The position numbers were made by a program, and so were the translations under genes. Below are positions 1-7,698 of a stretch of DNA of 64,000 nucleotides, one piece after another; position 1 is the stretch's first letter; every line of letters starts with the position of its first letter. Source of the stretch: Pseudohongiella acticola (GTDB lineage: Bacteria; Pseudomonadota; Gammaproteobacteria; Pseudomonadales; Pseudohongiellaceae); contig NZ_MASR01000001.1 of assembly GCF_001758195.1 (NCBI RefSeq), positions 2,480,001 through 2,544,000 of the forward strand. The letters are read 5' to 3'. Under the pieces are notes generated by a model. The model saw only the letters and a list, made by a program, of their open reading frames with translations, had not been told where the DNA came from and ran no database searches.

Positions 1-544
1 GGGTTTCGGTCTGCTGTGGGGACTCTTCTTGGGCCTGTACTAGATAGTTATCGTAGTCTGCGTGCGTCATGTTTGCGATCTGTTTCACCAGGGCCACCAG
101 CTGCCACATTTCGGCCTGGTTCAGGCGGTATGCCCAGGCCGGCATGCCGGTCATCTTGATCCCCTGCTCAATGACCTCGTAAAGCTCCTGCGGGCTTCGT
201 TTGCGCGCCAGCTCTGCGATAGCAGTGGGTGCTGGTTTCATGCCTAACGAGAAGCTGTCTGGCGCTCGACCTGGCGCGCCATGGCATTGCCGGCAGTATG
301 TTTCGTAGTTCATCAGGCCGGCGTGCTGCCAGTCAAGCGACGTCAGATCCGGTGTATCAAAATCGCTGCGTGCCAGGATGGAACGTTCGCGAACATACTG
401 CAATACTCGATATACGGGCTCCGAATGCTGTTGCAGCGCGGAGGTGTCATAACCGCCGTAGTAAACGTACGCGCCCGCACCGATAAAAGCGGCAATTGCC
501 GAAACGGCGAGGAACCCTAACAGTCTTGCCGTGTACCGTCTCAT
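1..544 (-). CDS. c-type cytochrome, C-terminus cut by window edge
   Basis: The open frame runs leftward off the window; about 181 residues are visible. It starts MRRYTARLLGFLAV, an N-terminal hydrophobic stretch that is probably a signal anchor, followed by a periplasmic part. The haem c site is C-R-Q-C-H about 90 residues in, and M-T-G-M-P further on could supply the axial methionine. The ATG overlaps the stop of the upstream cytochrome gene by 4 nt (ATGA), so it is the last visible gene of the oxidase operon. A role as electron donor to, or accessory of, the caa3 oxidase is inferred from position only. The C-terminal end cannot be judged. Confidence 0.8.
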   Translation of the reverse strand, partial: MRRYTARLLGFLAVSAIAAFIGAGAYVYYGGYDTSALQQHSEPVYRVLQYVRERSILARSDFDTPDLTSLDWQHAGLMNYETYCRQCHGAPGRAPDSFSLGMKPAPTAIAELARKRSPQELYEVIEQGIKMTGMPAWAYRLNQAEMWQLVALVKQIANMTHADYDNYLVQAQEESPQQTET

Positions 545-933
545 TGAGCTCCTCCACTATACAGGTAGGCCGCAATGTCTTCTGCCGTTTGGGTGTCCAG
601 ACCGGTATCAGGCATGGCTGTCAGAGGATCTACCTGAGTCGGGCTCTGTAGCCACTTCACCATATTGGCAAAGGTATTGGGCAACACGCCAGCCAGATAA
701 ACGCGTTGATCGATCCCTTCTAGCGGCGGGCCGACTCGTCCGTCCGCGGACGTGATACCAGCGATGGAATGGCAACTGCCACAGCCGGCACTCTGAATGG
801 CAAGTCTCCCGCGTTCAGCGTCACCGCGGGGCACCGATGTGATAGGGGCCGGGTCGCATCCAGCCAGAAATAATGCAAGTAGTGCTGCTGGTGCAAAAGG
901 CCCAACTGGAATCTTGCTCAATTTTATTCGCAT
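541..933 (-). CDS. c-type cytochrome lipoprotein
   Basis: About 130 residues. I place the start at MRIKLSKIPVG because a lipoprotein signal with an L-A-G-C box follows within 30 residues; a longer frame upstream would run far into the preceding gene. One haem c site is visible as C-G-S-C-H, and a downstream A-M-P is a candidate axial methionine. It is probably a lipid-anchored periplasmic monohaem cytochrome. It overlaps the assembly-factor gene upstream by 10 nt and the next cytochrome by 4 nt, so translation is coupled. It may shuttle electrons to subunit II of the oxidase, but that is inference from the operon. Confidence 0.8.
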   Translation of the reverse strand: MRIKLSKIPVGPFAPAALLALFLAGCDPAPITSVPRGDAERGRLAIQSAGCGSCHSIAGITSADGRVGPPLEGIDQRVYLAGVLPNTFANMVKWLQSPTQVDPLTAMPDTGLDTQTAEDIAAYLYSGGAQ

Positions 934-1826
934 GTCTGCTCCCGGGTCTGCAACAACGACGCCAGCGATAATAATGCCGCGACCAGAAACACGGTGCCGG
1001 CTGGCATCCACATAATCAGCCCCCCCAGCTGCTGATCCTCCAGCGCCGAGAAACCCCAGAGCGGTGCAGACGTTTGATAAGGGGCATACCAGGCGCGCGA
1101 CGAGAACGTCAGCAGCGCGCCCAGCATGGAGGCATGCAGCGCCGTGGTAAACAGATACAGGACGTTAGCTGCCGGTGCGTTCTGCCTGGGTTTGAGTAAT
1201 GCGAACCAGAAAACCAGCGCAATCAGCATAAAACTGGTGTGCTGGAGTGTATGCATCAGCTCGCTACGCAAGCCGGCATTGAACAGCGCCGGTATGTGCC
1301 AGACCCAAAGTCCAACAGCGTGGATGAGCCATGCGTTGAGCGGCGCTCCGAGCCAGGCTAGCCAACGTGCACCGCCGGTGTTTCGAAGGAAGGCGCCCAG
1401 TGCCAGCGCACCTGCTCGCGGCATGCCACGGACAAGATTGGCAGAAGGGCGGCTGGCAACCAGTAAAGGCGCTGCGCCGAGCATCATCAATTCATGCTGA
1501 ATCATGTGGACGGAGAATAACGCGTCGCCCATCGGGTCGATGGGAGGTGATAGCGCAATCACCAGCAATGCCCAGCCCAGCCAGAACCAGGTTTGTTGGC
1601 GCACCTGTTGCGCCGACAGGTCGGCACCCATACGCTGACCGCGCCAATACAGGCAGGCGATTAGCAATAACAGTGCGGTTGTCAACGGATCGGGTATCCA
1701 GAAGTAGACACCTGTGCCGTCGCCGAAAGTGTGGCTGTATGAGGCCGATGGGGCTATTGCCACCAATGTTGCGAGCGCCGCCCTCCTGGTAGTGGCACCA
1801 GTACTTGCAGGAAGTCCTAGATACAT
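924..1826 (-). CDS. CtaG-type (caa3_CtaG) cytochrome oxidase assembly membrane protein
   Basis: About 300 residues, polytopic, with a probable signal-like N-terminus (MYLGLPASTG). The motif around H-M-I-Q-H-E-L-M-M-L-G-A-A-P, the W-H-I-P-A-L-F segment and the later M-H-T-L-Q-H are typical of the caa3_CtaG family, which in Bacillus is needed to form active caa3 oxidase. It is not the Cox11 protein that is also called CtaG in proteobacteria, so no symbol is given. I chose the ATG at 1826, which overlaps the preceding stop by 10 nt; an open frame extends further upstream but is antisense-like and lies inside the neighbour. It is a translationally coupled member of the oxidase operon. Confidence 0.85.
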   Translation of the reverse strand: MYLGLPASTGATTRRAALATLVAIAPSASYSHTFGDGTGVYFWIPDPLTTALLLLIACLYWRGQRMGADLSAQQVRQQTWFWLGWALLVIALSPPIDPMGDALFSVHMIQHELMMLGAAPLLVASRPSANLVRGMPRAGALALGAFLRNTGGARWLAWLGAPLNAWLIHAVGLWVWHIPALFNAGLRSELMHTLQHTSFMLIALVFWFALLKPRQNAPAANVLYLFTTALHASMLGALLTFSSRAWYAPYQTSAPLWGFSALEDQQLGGLIMWMPAGTVFLVAALLSLASLLQTREQTCE

Positions 1827-2188
1827 GGCGGCACCATTATGACTGGCAATGTCTGCATCAATATCGTGGCTATCATGAATACGCCAAGTACCGCGCCGGA
1901 GGTCGCAATGAAAAGCCCACGATGCGCCTCCGTTCTGTTCAGAATGATTCGGCGGTTCCAATAGCAGAACAGGGTGCCGGTGAATGCGGCCACTAATGTC
2001 AGCAAGGTAACGGCGCTGAGCGCCCATACTGCTACGGCATCCCCCATGCGTGTAAACTGGTAGCAATACAGCTCCACCAGCCCATAGCTGACGGCCAAAT
2101 GCAGGGCCCATGCCAGTGCCGGTACGAAGGCACTGAGCCATAGCCGACGGTTACTCACGGCGTGCCTGTATGAGGGGGCAGGTGACAT
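1817..2188 (-). CDS. small three-helix membrane protein of oxidase operon
   Basis: About 123 residues with three clear hydrophobic segments: around A-L-A-W-A-L-H-L-A-V-S-Y-G, V-A-V-W-A-L-S-A-V-T-L-L, and G-V-F-M-I-A-T-I-L-M. The start MSPAPSYRH is preceded by AGGAGGG about 10 nt upstream, better than the ATG 42 nt earlier. It lies 5 nt after ctaE and overlaps the assembly factor by 10 nt. I do not recognise the family. Its position suggests an oxidase subunit-like or assembly role. A conserved H and C near the first helix could bind copper or haem, but this is speculation. Confidence 0.7.
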   Translation of the reverse strand: MSPAPSYRHAVSNRRLWLSAFVPALAWALHLAVSYGLVELYCYQFTRMGDAVAVWALSAVTLLTLVAAFTGTLFCYWNRRIILNRTEAHRGLFIATSGAVLGVFMIATILMQTLPVIMVPPCI

Positions 2189-2193
2189 GATAC

Positions 2194-2832
2194 TTACCCT
2201 CCTGCCGTATACGTTAGTCGTGGCACCCAATACAGGATCAGGTAAAAAGGAATCCAGGCCAGGGCAACAAAATTCCAGTACAGTGTATCCACTACCACGC
2301 CAATTCTCTGGGTGCTGCTAAAAAATCCCATCATGCCCAGAATGGCAACCACGGCGGTGCCAATAGCGGCAGAAACGACGTGAAGAAAATGAAAGCCAGA
2401 GATGGTCCAGACCAGTGAGCCGTAAACGTGCTGATCCAGGCTGAACTCAAAATCCTGAAACTGTTGCCAACGAATAACCAGAACCACGCACGCCAGCGCC
2501 ACCGATGCGACGGTATATAGAACAAACGCAGTAACCTGACCCTTGTTCAGCGTTCTCCCTGCCATATACATGGTGACACAGCTGATCAACAGAAGAACCA
2601 GCGACACTGTTGGTAGCATCAGTTCGGGCACCGGATAGTCTGCCGGTGGCCACTGCGGATTGCTCATCAAAAGATAGAAGTAGCTGATAACAAACGCGGC
2701 CACCACGCTCATTTCGATCAATACCAGGCCAACAATGCCCCACCAGATGGGCGCATCGGTGCCACTGTGGAACCGGCTAAGATCAGTAGCATCAATACTG
2801 AATCGTGAGTCATTCAGCTCAGTTGTAGACAT
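2194..2832 (-). CDS. ctaE: cytochrome c oxidase subunit III
   Basis: 212 residues, shorter than the 7-helix mitochondrial type and consistent with the 5-helix bacterial subunit III. Conserved blocks visible include W-W-G-I-V-G-L-V-L-I-E at the first helix, an H-V-Y-G-S-L-V-W segment, G-F-H-F-L-H-V-V and the C-terminal W-N-F-V-A-L-A-W-I-P-F-Y. A good ribosome site (AGGAG) precedes the ATG. It lies 18 nt downstream of ctaD and completes the three core subunits of a haem-copper oxidase in the inner membrane. It carries no redox centre; in the family it stabilises the enzyme and its proton uptake. Confidence 0.93.
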   Translation of the reverse strand: MSTTELNDSRFSIDATDLSRFHSGTDAPIWWGIVGLVLIEMSVVAAFVISYFYLLMSNPQWPPADYPVPELMLPTVSLVLLLISCVTMYMAGRTLNKGQVTAFVLYTVASVALACVVLVIRWQQFQDFEFSLDQHVYGSLVWTISGFHFLHVVSAAIGTAVVAILGMMGFFSSTQRIGVVVDTLYWNFVALAWIPFYLILYWVPRLTYTAGG

Positions 2833-2850
2833 ACTGTTCTCCTGGCGCTG

Positions 2851-4779
2851 CTAACATTGATCGTGTGACTGGTCGTATGATTGCTCGCCATCCAGCCACG
2901 GTTTTTTTGGCCATAACCAGCCAACAATCATGAAAAAGCTCAGCGCAAACCCTACAACAAAAAGCCAGGGTTCAAACATGAAGCCCAGAAACCCAAAACC
3001 CACCGCCAGCGACAGCAGGAACGGCCAGATGCTTGGGTTCGGCATAATCAGCACGCTCTGGGCACGCGCTTCCAGAAGCGTGGTTACTAACAACTCACGC
3101 CGGTCTGCGCGCAATCCGGCGACACATTCAAGCCTGTCGGCGTCCGATTGATCCCATAAAGGAGTTCTGCTGGATACCACCGGCAGGTGGCGGAAGTTGT
3201 AGTTCTGCGGCGGCGAGGTGGTGGCCCATTCCAGAGTCTCGGCCTGCCAGGGATTGGAGCCGGCCAGGTCACCACGTGAACGACTGATCACGGCATTAAT
3301 CAGGGTCAACAGAAAACCGGTGCCGAGCACAAACGCGGCAAGGGTTATGGCAAAGTTCAGGTCCTGCCAGCCCATGTCTGCCAGGTAGGTATACACCCGA
3401 CGCGGCATGCCCTCAAAACCGAGCTGATGCATGGGGAAAAAGGTCAGGTTGGTACCGATGAAAATCAGGGCAAAGCTCCACCGGCCCAGGCGTTCTGACA
3501 TCAGTCGCCCGGTCATTTTTGGGTACCAGTAATACAGCCCGGCAAAGAACGGAAAAACTGCCCCGCCTATGAGTACATAATGCAGGTGAGCGACTACAAA
3601 GTAGCTGTCATGAACCTGACTGTCGAATGGAATGGAGGCGACCATCACACCGGTCAGGCCGCCAATAACAAAAATGGCAAAGAATCCGAGAATGAATAAC
3701 ATGGGCGTGGCGAATCGAATACGGGCGCCCCACAAGGATGCGATCCAGCAAAAAACCTGCACACCCGTGGGTATGGCAATCATGGCGCTGGCGGCGGTAA
3801 AAAAGCTTAACCCAAGGTGCGGCAGGCCAGTGGTAAACATATGGTGAACCCACAGGCCAAACGAGACAAACCCGGTTGCCACCAGCGATAACACCAGTGC
3901 GGTGTAGCCAAAGATCGGGCGTTGGGTGAAGGTGGCGATGATGCTGGAAATGATGCCCAGCGCGGGCACCATGATGATGTAGACTTCCGGGTGCCCGAAG
4001 AACCAGAACAGGTGTTGCCATAGCAGCGGATCGCCGCCGCCGGCGGCAACAAAAAACTGGGTAAAGAAAGCACGGTCGAGCGCAAGCAGAACGCTGCCTG
4101 CCATCACCGTGGGCATGGCAAATACGATCATAAACGACATCACCAGAATCGCCCATACAAACAGCGGCATGCGGCTTAGCGTCATGCCCGGTGCCCGCTG
4201 TTTAAGTATGGTGACAATGAGCTCGACGGCTGCCGCAAGTGCCGAGATTTCAATGAAGGTAATCATGGTGGTCCAGAAGTCCATGCCCCGGCCTTCGGAA
4301 AACGCGATATTGGCCAACGGCACATAACTGAACCAGCCAGCCGCAGGTGCCATGCCCAGAAACAGGGAGGTATACAGCGCGATACCGGCAATCAGGTAGA
4401 CGTAGTAACCAAAAGCATTGAGACGGGGAAAACTCATGTCTCGGGTGCCGATCATCAATGGTGCCAGGTAGATGCCCAGCCCCTCCATCGCCGGAACCGC
4501 GAAAAAGAACATCATAGTGGTGCCGTGCATGGTGAACAGCTGGTTGTAAAGATCCGGGCCCAACAAAGTATTTTCCGGGCTGATCAATTGCAGTCGCATA
4601 ATCAGCGCCAATACGCCGGCCAGCGCAAAAAACACCAAAGAGGTAACCACAAAACGGTACCCGATCTGCCGGTGGTTTACATGAGTGAACCAGTTCAGGA
4701 CCCCAGGGGGTGATTCCCAGGTGCGCGACAGCAGTTGCGTCGATGCCGGGTCATGATCGTATGTTGCGGTGCTCTGCAA
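2851..4779 (-). CDS. ctaD: cytochrome c oxidase subunit I with C-terminal two-helix extension
   Basis: 642 residues, about 100 longer than a plain subunit I. The haem-copper signature is complete: a low-spin haem histidine in F-T-M-H-G-T, the Cu-B/Tyr motif G-H-P-E-V-Y, the Cu-B pair V-H-H-M-F, and the haem a/a3 ligands in V-A-H-L-H-Y. This makes it a proton-pumping A-type oxidase that reduces O2 to water. The last ~60 residues form two hydrophobic helices (S-I-W-P-F-L-L-S onward), probably a fused subunit-IV-like part. The start appears to be TTG at 4779 with GGGAG upstream. It lies between ctaC (58 nt) and ctaE in one leftward operon. Confidence 0.96.
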   Translation of the reverse strand: MQSTATYDHDPASTQLLSRTWESPPGVLNWFTHVNHRQIGYRFVVTSLVFFALAGVLALIMRLQLISPENTLLGPDLYNQLFTMHGTTMMFFFAVPAMEGLGIYLAPLMIGTRDMSFPRLNAFGYYVYLIAGIALYTSLFLGMAPAAGWFSYVPLANIAFSEGRGMDFWTTMITFIEISALAAAVELIVTILKQRAPGMTLSRMPLFVWAILVMSFMIVFAMPTVMAGSVLLALDRAFFTQFFVAAGGGDPLLWQHLFWFFGHPEVYIIMVPALGIISSIIATFTQRPIFGYTALVLSLVATGFVSFGLWVHHMFTTGLPHLGLSFFTAASAMIAIPTGVQVFCWIASLWGARIRFATPMLFILGFFAIFVIGGLTGVMVASIPFDSQVHDSYFVVAHLHYVLIGGAVFPFFAGLYYWYPKMTGRLMSERLGRWSFALIFIGTNLTFFPMHQLGFEGMPRRVYTYLADMGWQDLNFAITLAAFVLGTGFLLTLINAVISRSRGDLAGSNPWQAETLEWATTSPPQNYNFRHLPVVSSRTPLWDQSDADRLECVAGLRADRRELLVTTLLEARAQSVLIMPNPSIWPFLLSLAVGFGFLGFMFEPWLFVVGFALSFFMIVGWLWPKKPWLDGEQSYDQSHDQC

Positions 4780-4837
4780 GTCAGTGTCTCCCTGTCAGCT
4801 AACTGAGCGACATGGCGCTTATTAGGTCAGACCCGAT

Positions 4838-5914
4838 TCAGTCAAGTGAGTCCAGAAATACTAAAAGATGATCCAGTTCTTGCGGACTAAGTAGCGTGCG
4901 AGGCATGTTATTGCCCGGCTTGATGCGCTGCGGATCGCTTATCCAGCCAGCCAGATGTCCGCGCTTGTTTGGCAATGTGGCGGCGGCGAGTGTGCTTCTG
5001 GAGGCAACATGAGTCAAATCGGGGCCTAGGTTGCCAATGGCATTGGTGCCGCGTATGCGATGACACTGGCCGCAATTCTGCTCAAAAACGGCCAGCCCAT
5101 TTTGCGCGGCTTCAGTTTCCGGTGCGCTGGCAGGGCTGGCCTGTCTCTGCAGCCAATTGGCAAATTCAGCCTCTGGTTGTGCGATCACAACAAACGCCAT
5201 CAGAGCGTGTTGAAGGCCACAAAACTCGGCACACTGGCCGCGGAATTCGCCTGTCTCCGTTGCGGTAAACCAGCTGTTGTTGGTTTTGCCGGGCACCATG
5301 TCGGTCTTGCCCTGCAGTCTGGGCACCCAGAAACTGTGTATGACATCACCCGATTCCAGTTCCACGGCCACCGGTCGATCGACCGGAACATGCATTTCAT
5401 TGGCTGTCGTAGCGACGACCTCGCCGTTGTCGTCCAGATATTCGATTTCCCACCACCACATCCAGCCTGTCACCCTGACCTGCAACGCGTCGGGCGGAGG
5501 GGTGGACGCGATGCTGCGACCCAGCATCAGGCTGCCGCCTACCAGAGCTGACAGTACAAGAGCGGGAATCGCCACACCAGCGACCAGTACAAAGCGCATG
5601 CTGGCGGTGCTGCTGAGCACTGAGGGGCGTCGTCGACCGCTCAACAGTCCCCAGGCAAGCAGTGCCATGACGGCGGTAAAAATAATGACGCTGGCCCAGA
5701 ACATGATCCACCACAGCAGTTCGATGTCCTGAGCCTGAGAACTTGCAGGGTGTAGCGCGGATTGTGACAGTGAAGTGTCAGTGGAGAGTTGGGCGAGGGC
5801 GCCTGACGATAGCGCGCACAATAACACCAGCCAGAGACCAGCGTGTGAGATCTGGTGTACCGGATTGATTCTGTTAGTCAGCATCCTGCCAATAAACTGA
5901 TTCACTGTTTCCAT
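4838..5914 (-). CDS. ctaC: cytochrome c oxidase subunit II with fused cytochrome c domain (caa3 type)
   Basis: About 358 residues. After a signal peptide (G-L-W-L-V-L-L-C-A-L) come two membrane helices, then a cupredoxin domain with the Cu-A motif C-A-E-F-C-G-L-Q-H-A-L-M. A C-terminal cytochrome c domain follows, with C-G-Q-C-H and a likely axial Met in N-N-M-P. The fusion defines a caa3-type oxidase that takes electrons through its own tethered haem. First gene of the operon. Start choice is uncertain: METVNQF (used here), MLTNRINPV 30 nt later, or an ATG 48 nt earlier. Confidence 0.93.
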   Translation of the reverse strand: METVNQFIGRMLTNRINPVHQISHAGLWLVLLCALSSGALAQLSTDTSLSQSALHPASSQAQDIELLWWIMFWASVIIFTAVMALLAWGLLSGRRRPSVLSSTASMRFVLVAGVAIPALVLSALVGGSLMLGRSIASTPPPDALQVRVTGWMWWWEIEYLDDNGEVVATTANEMHVPVDRPVAVELESGDVIHSFWVPRLQGKTDMVPGKTNNSWFTATETGEFRGQCAEFCGLQHALMAFVVIAQPEAEFANWLQRQASPASAPETEAAQNGLAVFEQNCGQCHRIRGTNAIGNLGPDLTHVASRSTLAAATLPNKRGHLAGWISDPQRIKPGNNMPRTLLSPQELDHLLVFLDSLD

Positions 5915-6044
5915 TCCAGCCACAGCGACGCATTTTACACAGCCGCAGCTTCTCGGGTGCATGATTCACTGTCTTAAAGATAACGCTTGAGAGGCTGATT
6001 GTCTAATCACAGCATGACGCGTCTATGACTGGTGGTGGCCCGAT

Positions 6045-6548
6045 TCAGGGAACAGGCGTTTCCTCGGTGTTCTGTTGCGCGCGTTGCAGCGGAGCGTAGT
6101 CTTCCACAATCGAGTCAACCACCGCGCGGAATGTCGGGGAGTAGTTTTGTCGGGTCGCGGCCCAGTTCAGTCGCACCGTTTCATTGCTCATGGTCGCTCG
6201 CCAACGCGTCAGCCTGGGATCGAACTCTTCACGATCGAACAGACCTTGCTGGTACTGGTAATAAGAGTTTTCCCATTCGCGCCACACGCCTGCCAGGAAA
6301 TAAGCATGCATGATGCGTTCCCCCGGTTCCAACGGCAAATCGGCGTTGACCTTGGCGATGGTATTGCTAAGGTCAGCCTCTGTAGCGACCCATTCGGAGA
6401 ACATCATCTGTTTTTCGGAGATGGAATCGCGTGTCTGCGATTTCATCATTTCCGTGTTCTGACGGATTTCCACGCCAAGAAACAGAATGCCCATAATCAC
6501 GGCTATGCTGGTCGCCAGATTGAGCCAGTTGGTTACTTTGATGCTCAT
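6045..6548 (-). CDS. uncharacterised single-helix membrane-anchored protein
   Basis: 167 residues. One N-terminal transmembrane helix (L-A-T-S-I-A-V-I-M-G-I-L-F-L-G-V) is followed by E-I-R-Q-N-T-E and a mainly helical, charged soluble part containing W-R-E-W-E-N and W-R-A-T. Proteins with this layout and the V-E-I-R-Q-N junction are common unknowns in marine gammaproteobacteria, from memory. The function is unknown. It reads leftward between the oxidase operon and the DUF4112 gene, about 70 nt from the latter, with no strong ribosome site at the ATG. A run-on transcript from the small genes upstream (6.6-7.6 kb) is possible. Confidence 0.7.
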   Translation of the reverse strand: MSIKVTNWLNLATSIAVIMGILFLGVEIRQNTEMMKSQTRDSISEKQMMFSEWVATEADLSNTIAKVNADLPLEPGERIMHAYFLAGVWREWENSYYQYQQGLFDREEFDPRLTRWRATMSNETVRLNWAATRQNYSPTFRAVVDSIVEDYAPLQRAQQNTEETPVP

Positions 6549-6619
6549 ATTATCGTTGCCGCCTAAGCTCTATTACCGGAATTCCCGAAATTATAAAGCA
6601 TCGGAGGCCTACTGTGCCG

Positions 6620-6979
6620 CTACGGTTGGCGCGGAGGGATTGATTGGTCAAGCTTTGACCGGTGTTTCTCGATTATACGCAAATTGCGTGTGTTGGATTT
6701 CCAGAAGAAGTCAAAGGCATCGCCGACCAGAGGGATGGCGCCAAGCGTGGTATCAATCAGGATGTTGCCACCCATCCTGATTAAAGCACTCTTGGGCAGG
6801 CCTTCCCGGTGGGCTTCGCGCAACAGCCATAAAGAAACCAGGCCGGTAGCGGCATCCCCAACTCCCGGGATGAGACCGACAATGCCGTCCAGTCCGATGC
6901 GAAAGCCTCCGGGAAGGCGCACGCTTGAGTCCATCAATCGGCTGAGGGATTCAGCGCTGGAGCGGGAATCTGATGACAT
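6620..6979 (-). CDS. DUF4112 family small membrane protein
   Basis: 119 residues. The glycine/proline-rich hydrophobic blocks G-L-D-G-I-V-G-L-I-P-G-V-G-D and G-A-I-P-L-V-G-D-A-F-D with the following F-W-K-S-N-x-R-N are the hallmark of DUF4112 proteins. These are small inner-membrane-associated proteins of unknown function. The start MSSDSRSS has GGAG about 10 nt upstream. It lies about 60 nt downstream of the thioredoxin-like gene on the same strand. Its conserved pattern suggests a paired helical hairpin. Confidence 0.85.
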   Translation of the reverse strand: MSSDSRSSAESLSRLMDSSVRLPGGFRIGLDGIVGLIPGVGDAATGLVSLWLLREAHREGLPKSALIRMGGNILIDTTLGAIPLVGDAFDFFWKSNTRNLRIIEKHRSKLDQSIPPRQP

Positions 6980-7042
6980 GGCTACTGCTCCGGGAATTCA
7001 GAAAAATCATCTGTTGGCATTGGTGATGACAGCCAGTTGTTG

Positions 7043-7366
7043 TCAGCTTATCTGATCGAGCGCGCGCCGGATATTCTCTCGGTCAGTTGGGCGGACCAGC
7101 CGGGCTATCTCCTGACCGTCGCGCATGAAGATCAGCGTAGGCCACAACTTGACGTTATGAAGTCGACCCAGGCGTCGGCCTTTGCCATCTTCGATTTTGA
7201 GATGCTGAACGGACGCGTGATCAGCAAAAGCGCTGGTAATCAGCGGCTGAGCAGCCTGGCAATGGCCACACCAGTTGGTGCCAAATTCAAGAACCAGCGG
7301 CCCTGACGTCTGCTCAATGTCGTCAGGTTCAGGGGCGCTGGCGTTGTATTGCGGGGTTGATGTCAT
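7043..7366 (-). CDS. thioredoxin-fold protein with WCGHC active site
   Basis: 107 residues with no signal peptide, so cytoplasmic. The thioredoxin core is visible: L-V-L-E-F-G-T-N-W-C-G-H-C, a central K-L-W-P-T-L-I-F with the conserved cis-proline, and a closing G-Q-E-I-A-R-L-V. The C-G-H-C centre replaces the C-G-P-C of classical thioredoxin and is seen in PDI-like and YbbN-like proteins. A disulphide reductase or isomerase role is inferred; the substrate is unknown. Its ATG begins 7 nt after the stop of the PLD-N peptide gene, so the two are probably cotranscribed. Confidence 0.87.
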   Translation of the reverse strand: MTSTPQYNASAPEPDDIEQTSGPLVLEFGTNWCGHCQAAQPLITSAFADHASVQHLKIEDGKGRRLGRLHNVKLWPTLIFMRDGQEIARLVRPTDRENIRRALDQIS

Positions 7367-7373
7367 TTCTGCG

Positions 7374-7565
7374 TCAGCCTGCTTTTGATGACTTTGGTCC
7401 CATCAGCAGCCAGAAAATGAAACCGAGTACGGGCAGGAACAGCAGAAAAAGGATCCATAACAATTTAGCCATGCCTCCCGCTGAACTTTGCGCTACCTGA
7501 AGTACCGCCCAGATAACGATCAATAACCAGATCAGACCCAGAATACCTGTAATTTCAATACCCAT
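7374..7565 (-). CDS. PLD N-terminal-like (PLDc_N) small membrane protein
   Basis: About 63 residues with two hydrophobic helices: G-L-I-W-L-L-I-V-I-W-A-V and L-L-W-I-L-F-L-L-F-L-P-V-L-G-F-I-F-W-L-L. They are joined by a short polar loop and end G-P-K. The P-V-L-G-F-I-F-W-L-L-x-G-P ending matches the PLDc_N domain, which occurs alone as a two-helix peptide or in front of cardiolipin synthases. I chose MGIEITG over the ATG nine bases upstream because AGGAGG sits 9 nt before it. First gene of a probable operon with the thioredoxin-like gene. Function unknown. Confidence 0.8.
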   Translation of the reverse strand: MGIEITGILGLIWLLIVIWAVLQVAQSSAGGMAKLLWILFLLFLPVLGFIFWLLMGPKSSKAG

Positions 7566-7698
7566 CGCTTCCATCCTCCTGATGTAAAGTCATTGTGACT
7601 GATGTTTCAGGTTACTGCAGGATCGTGACAATAACAATATTCTCCTGATTGCCCGTATCGTGCATCGACATTGATCATACAGACAGGATCTGCGACAG

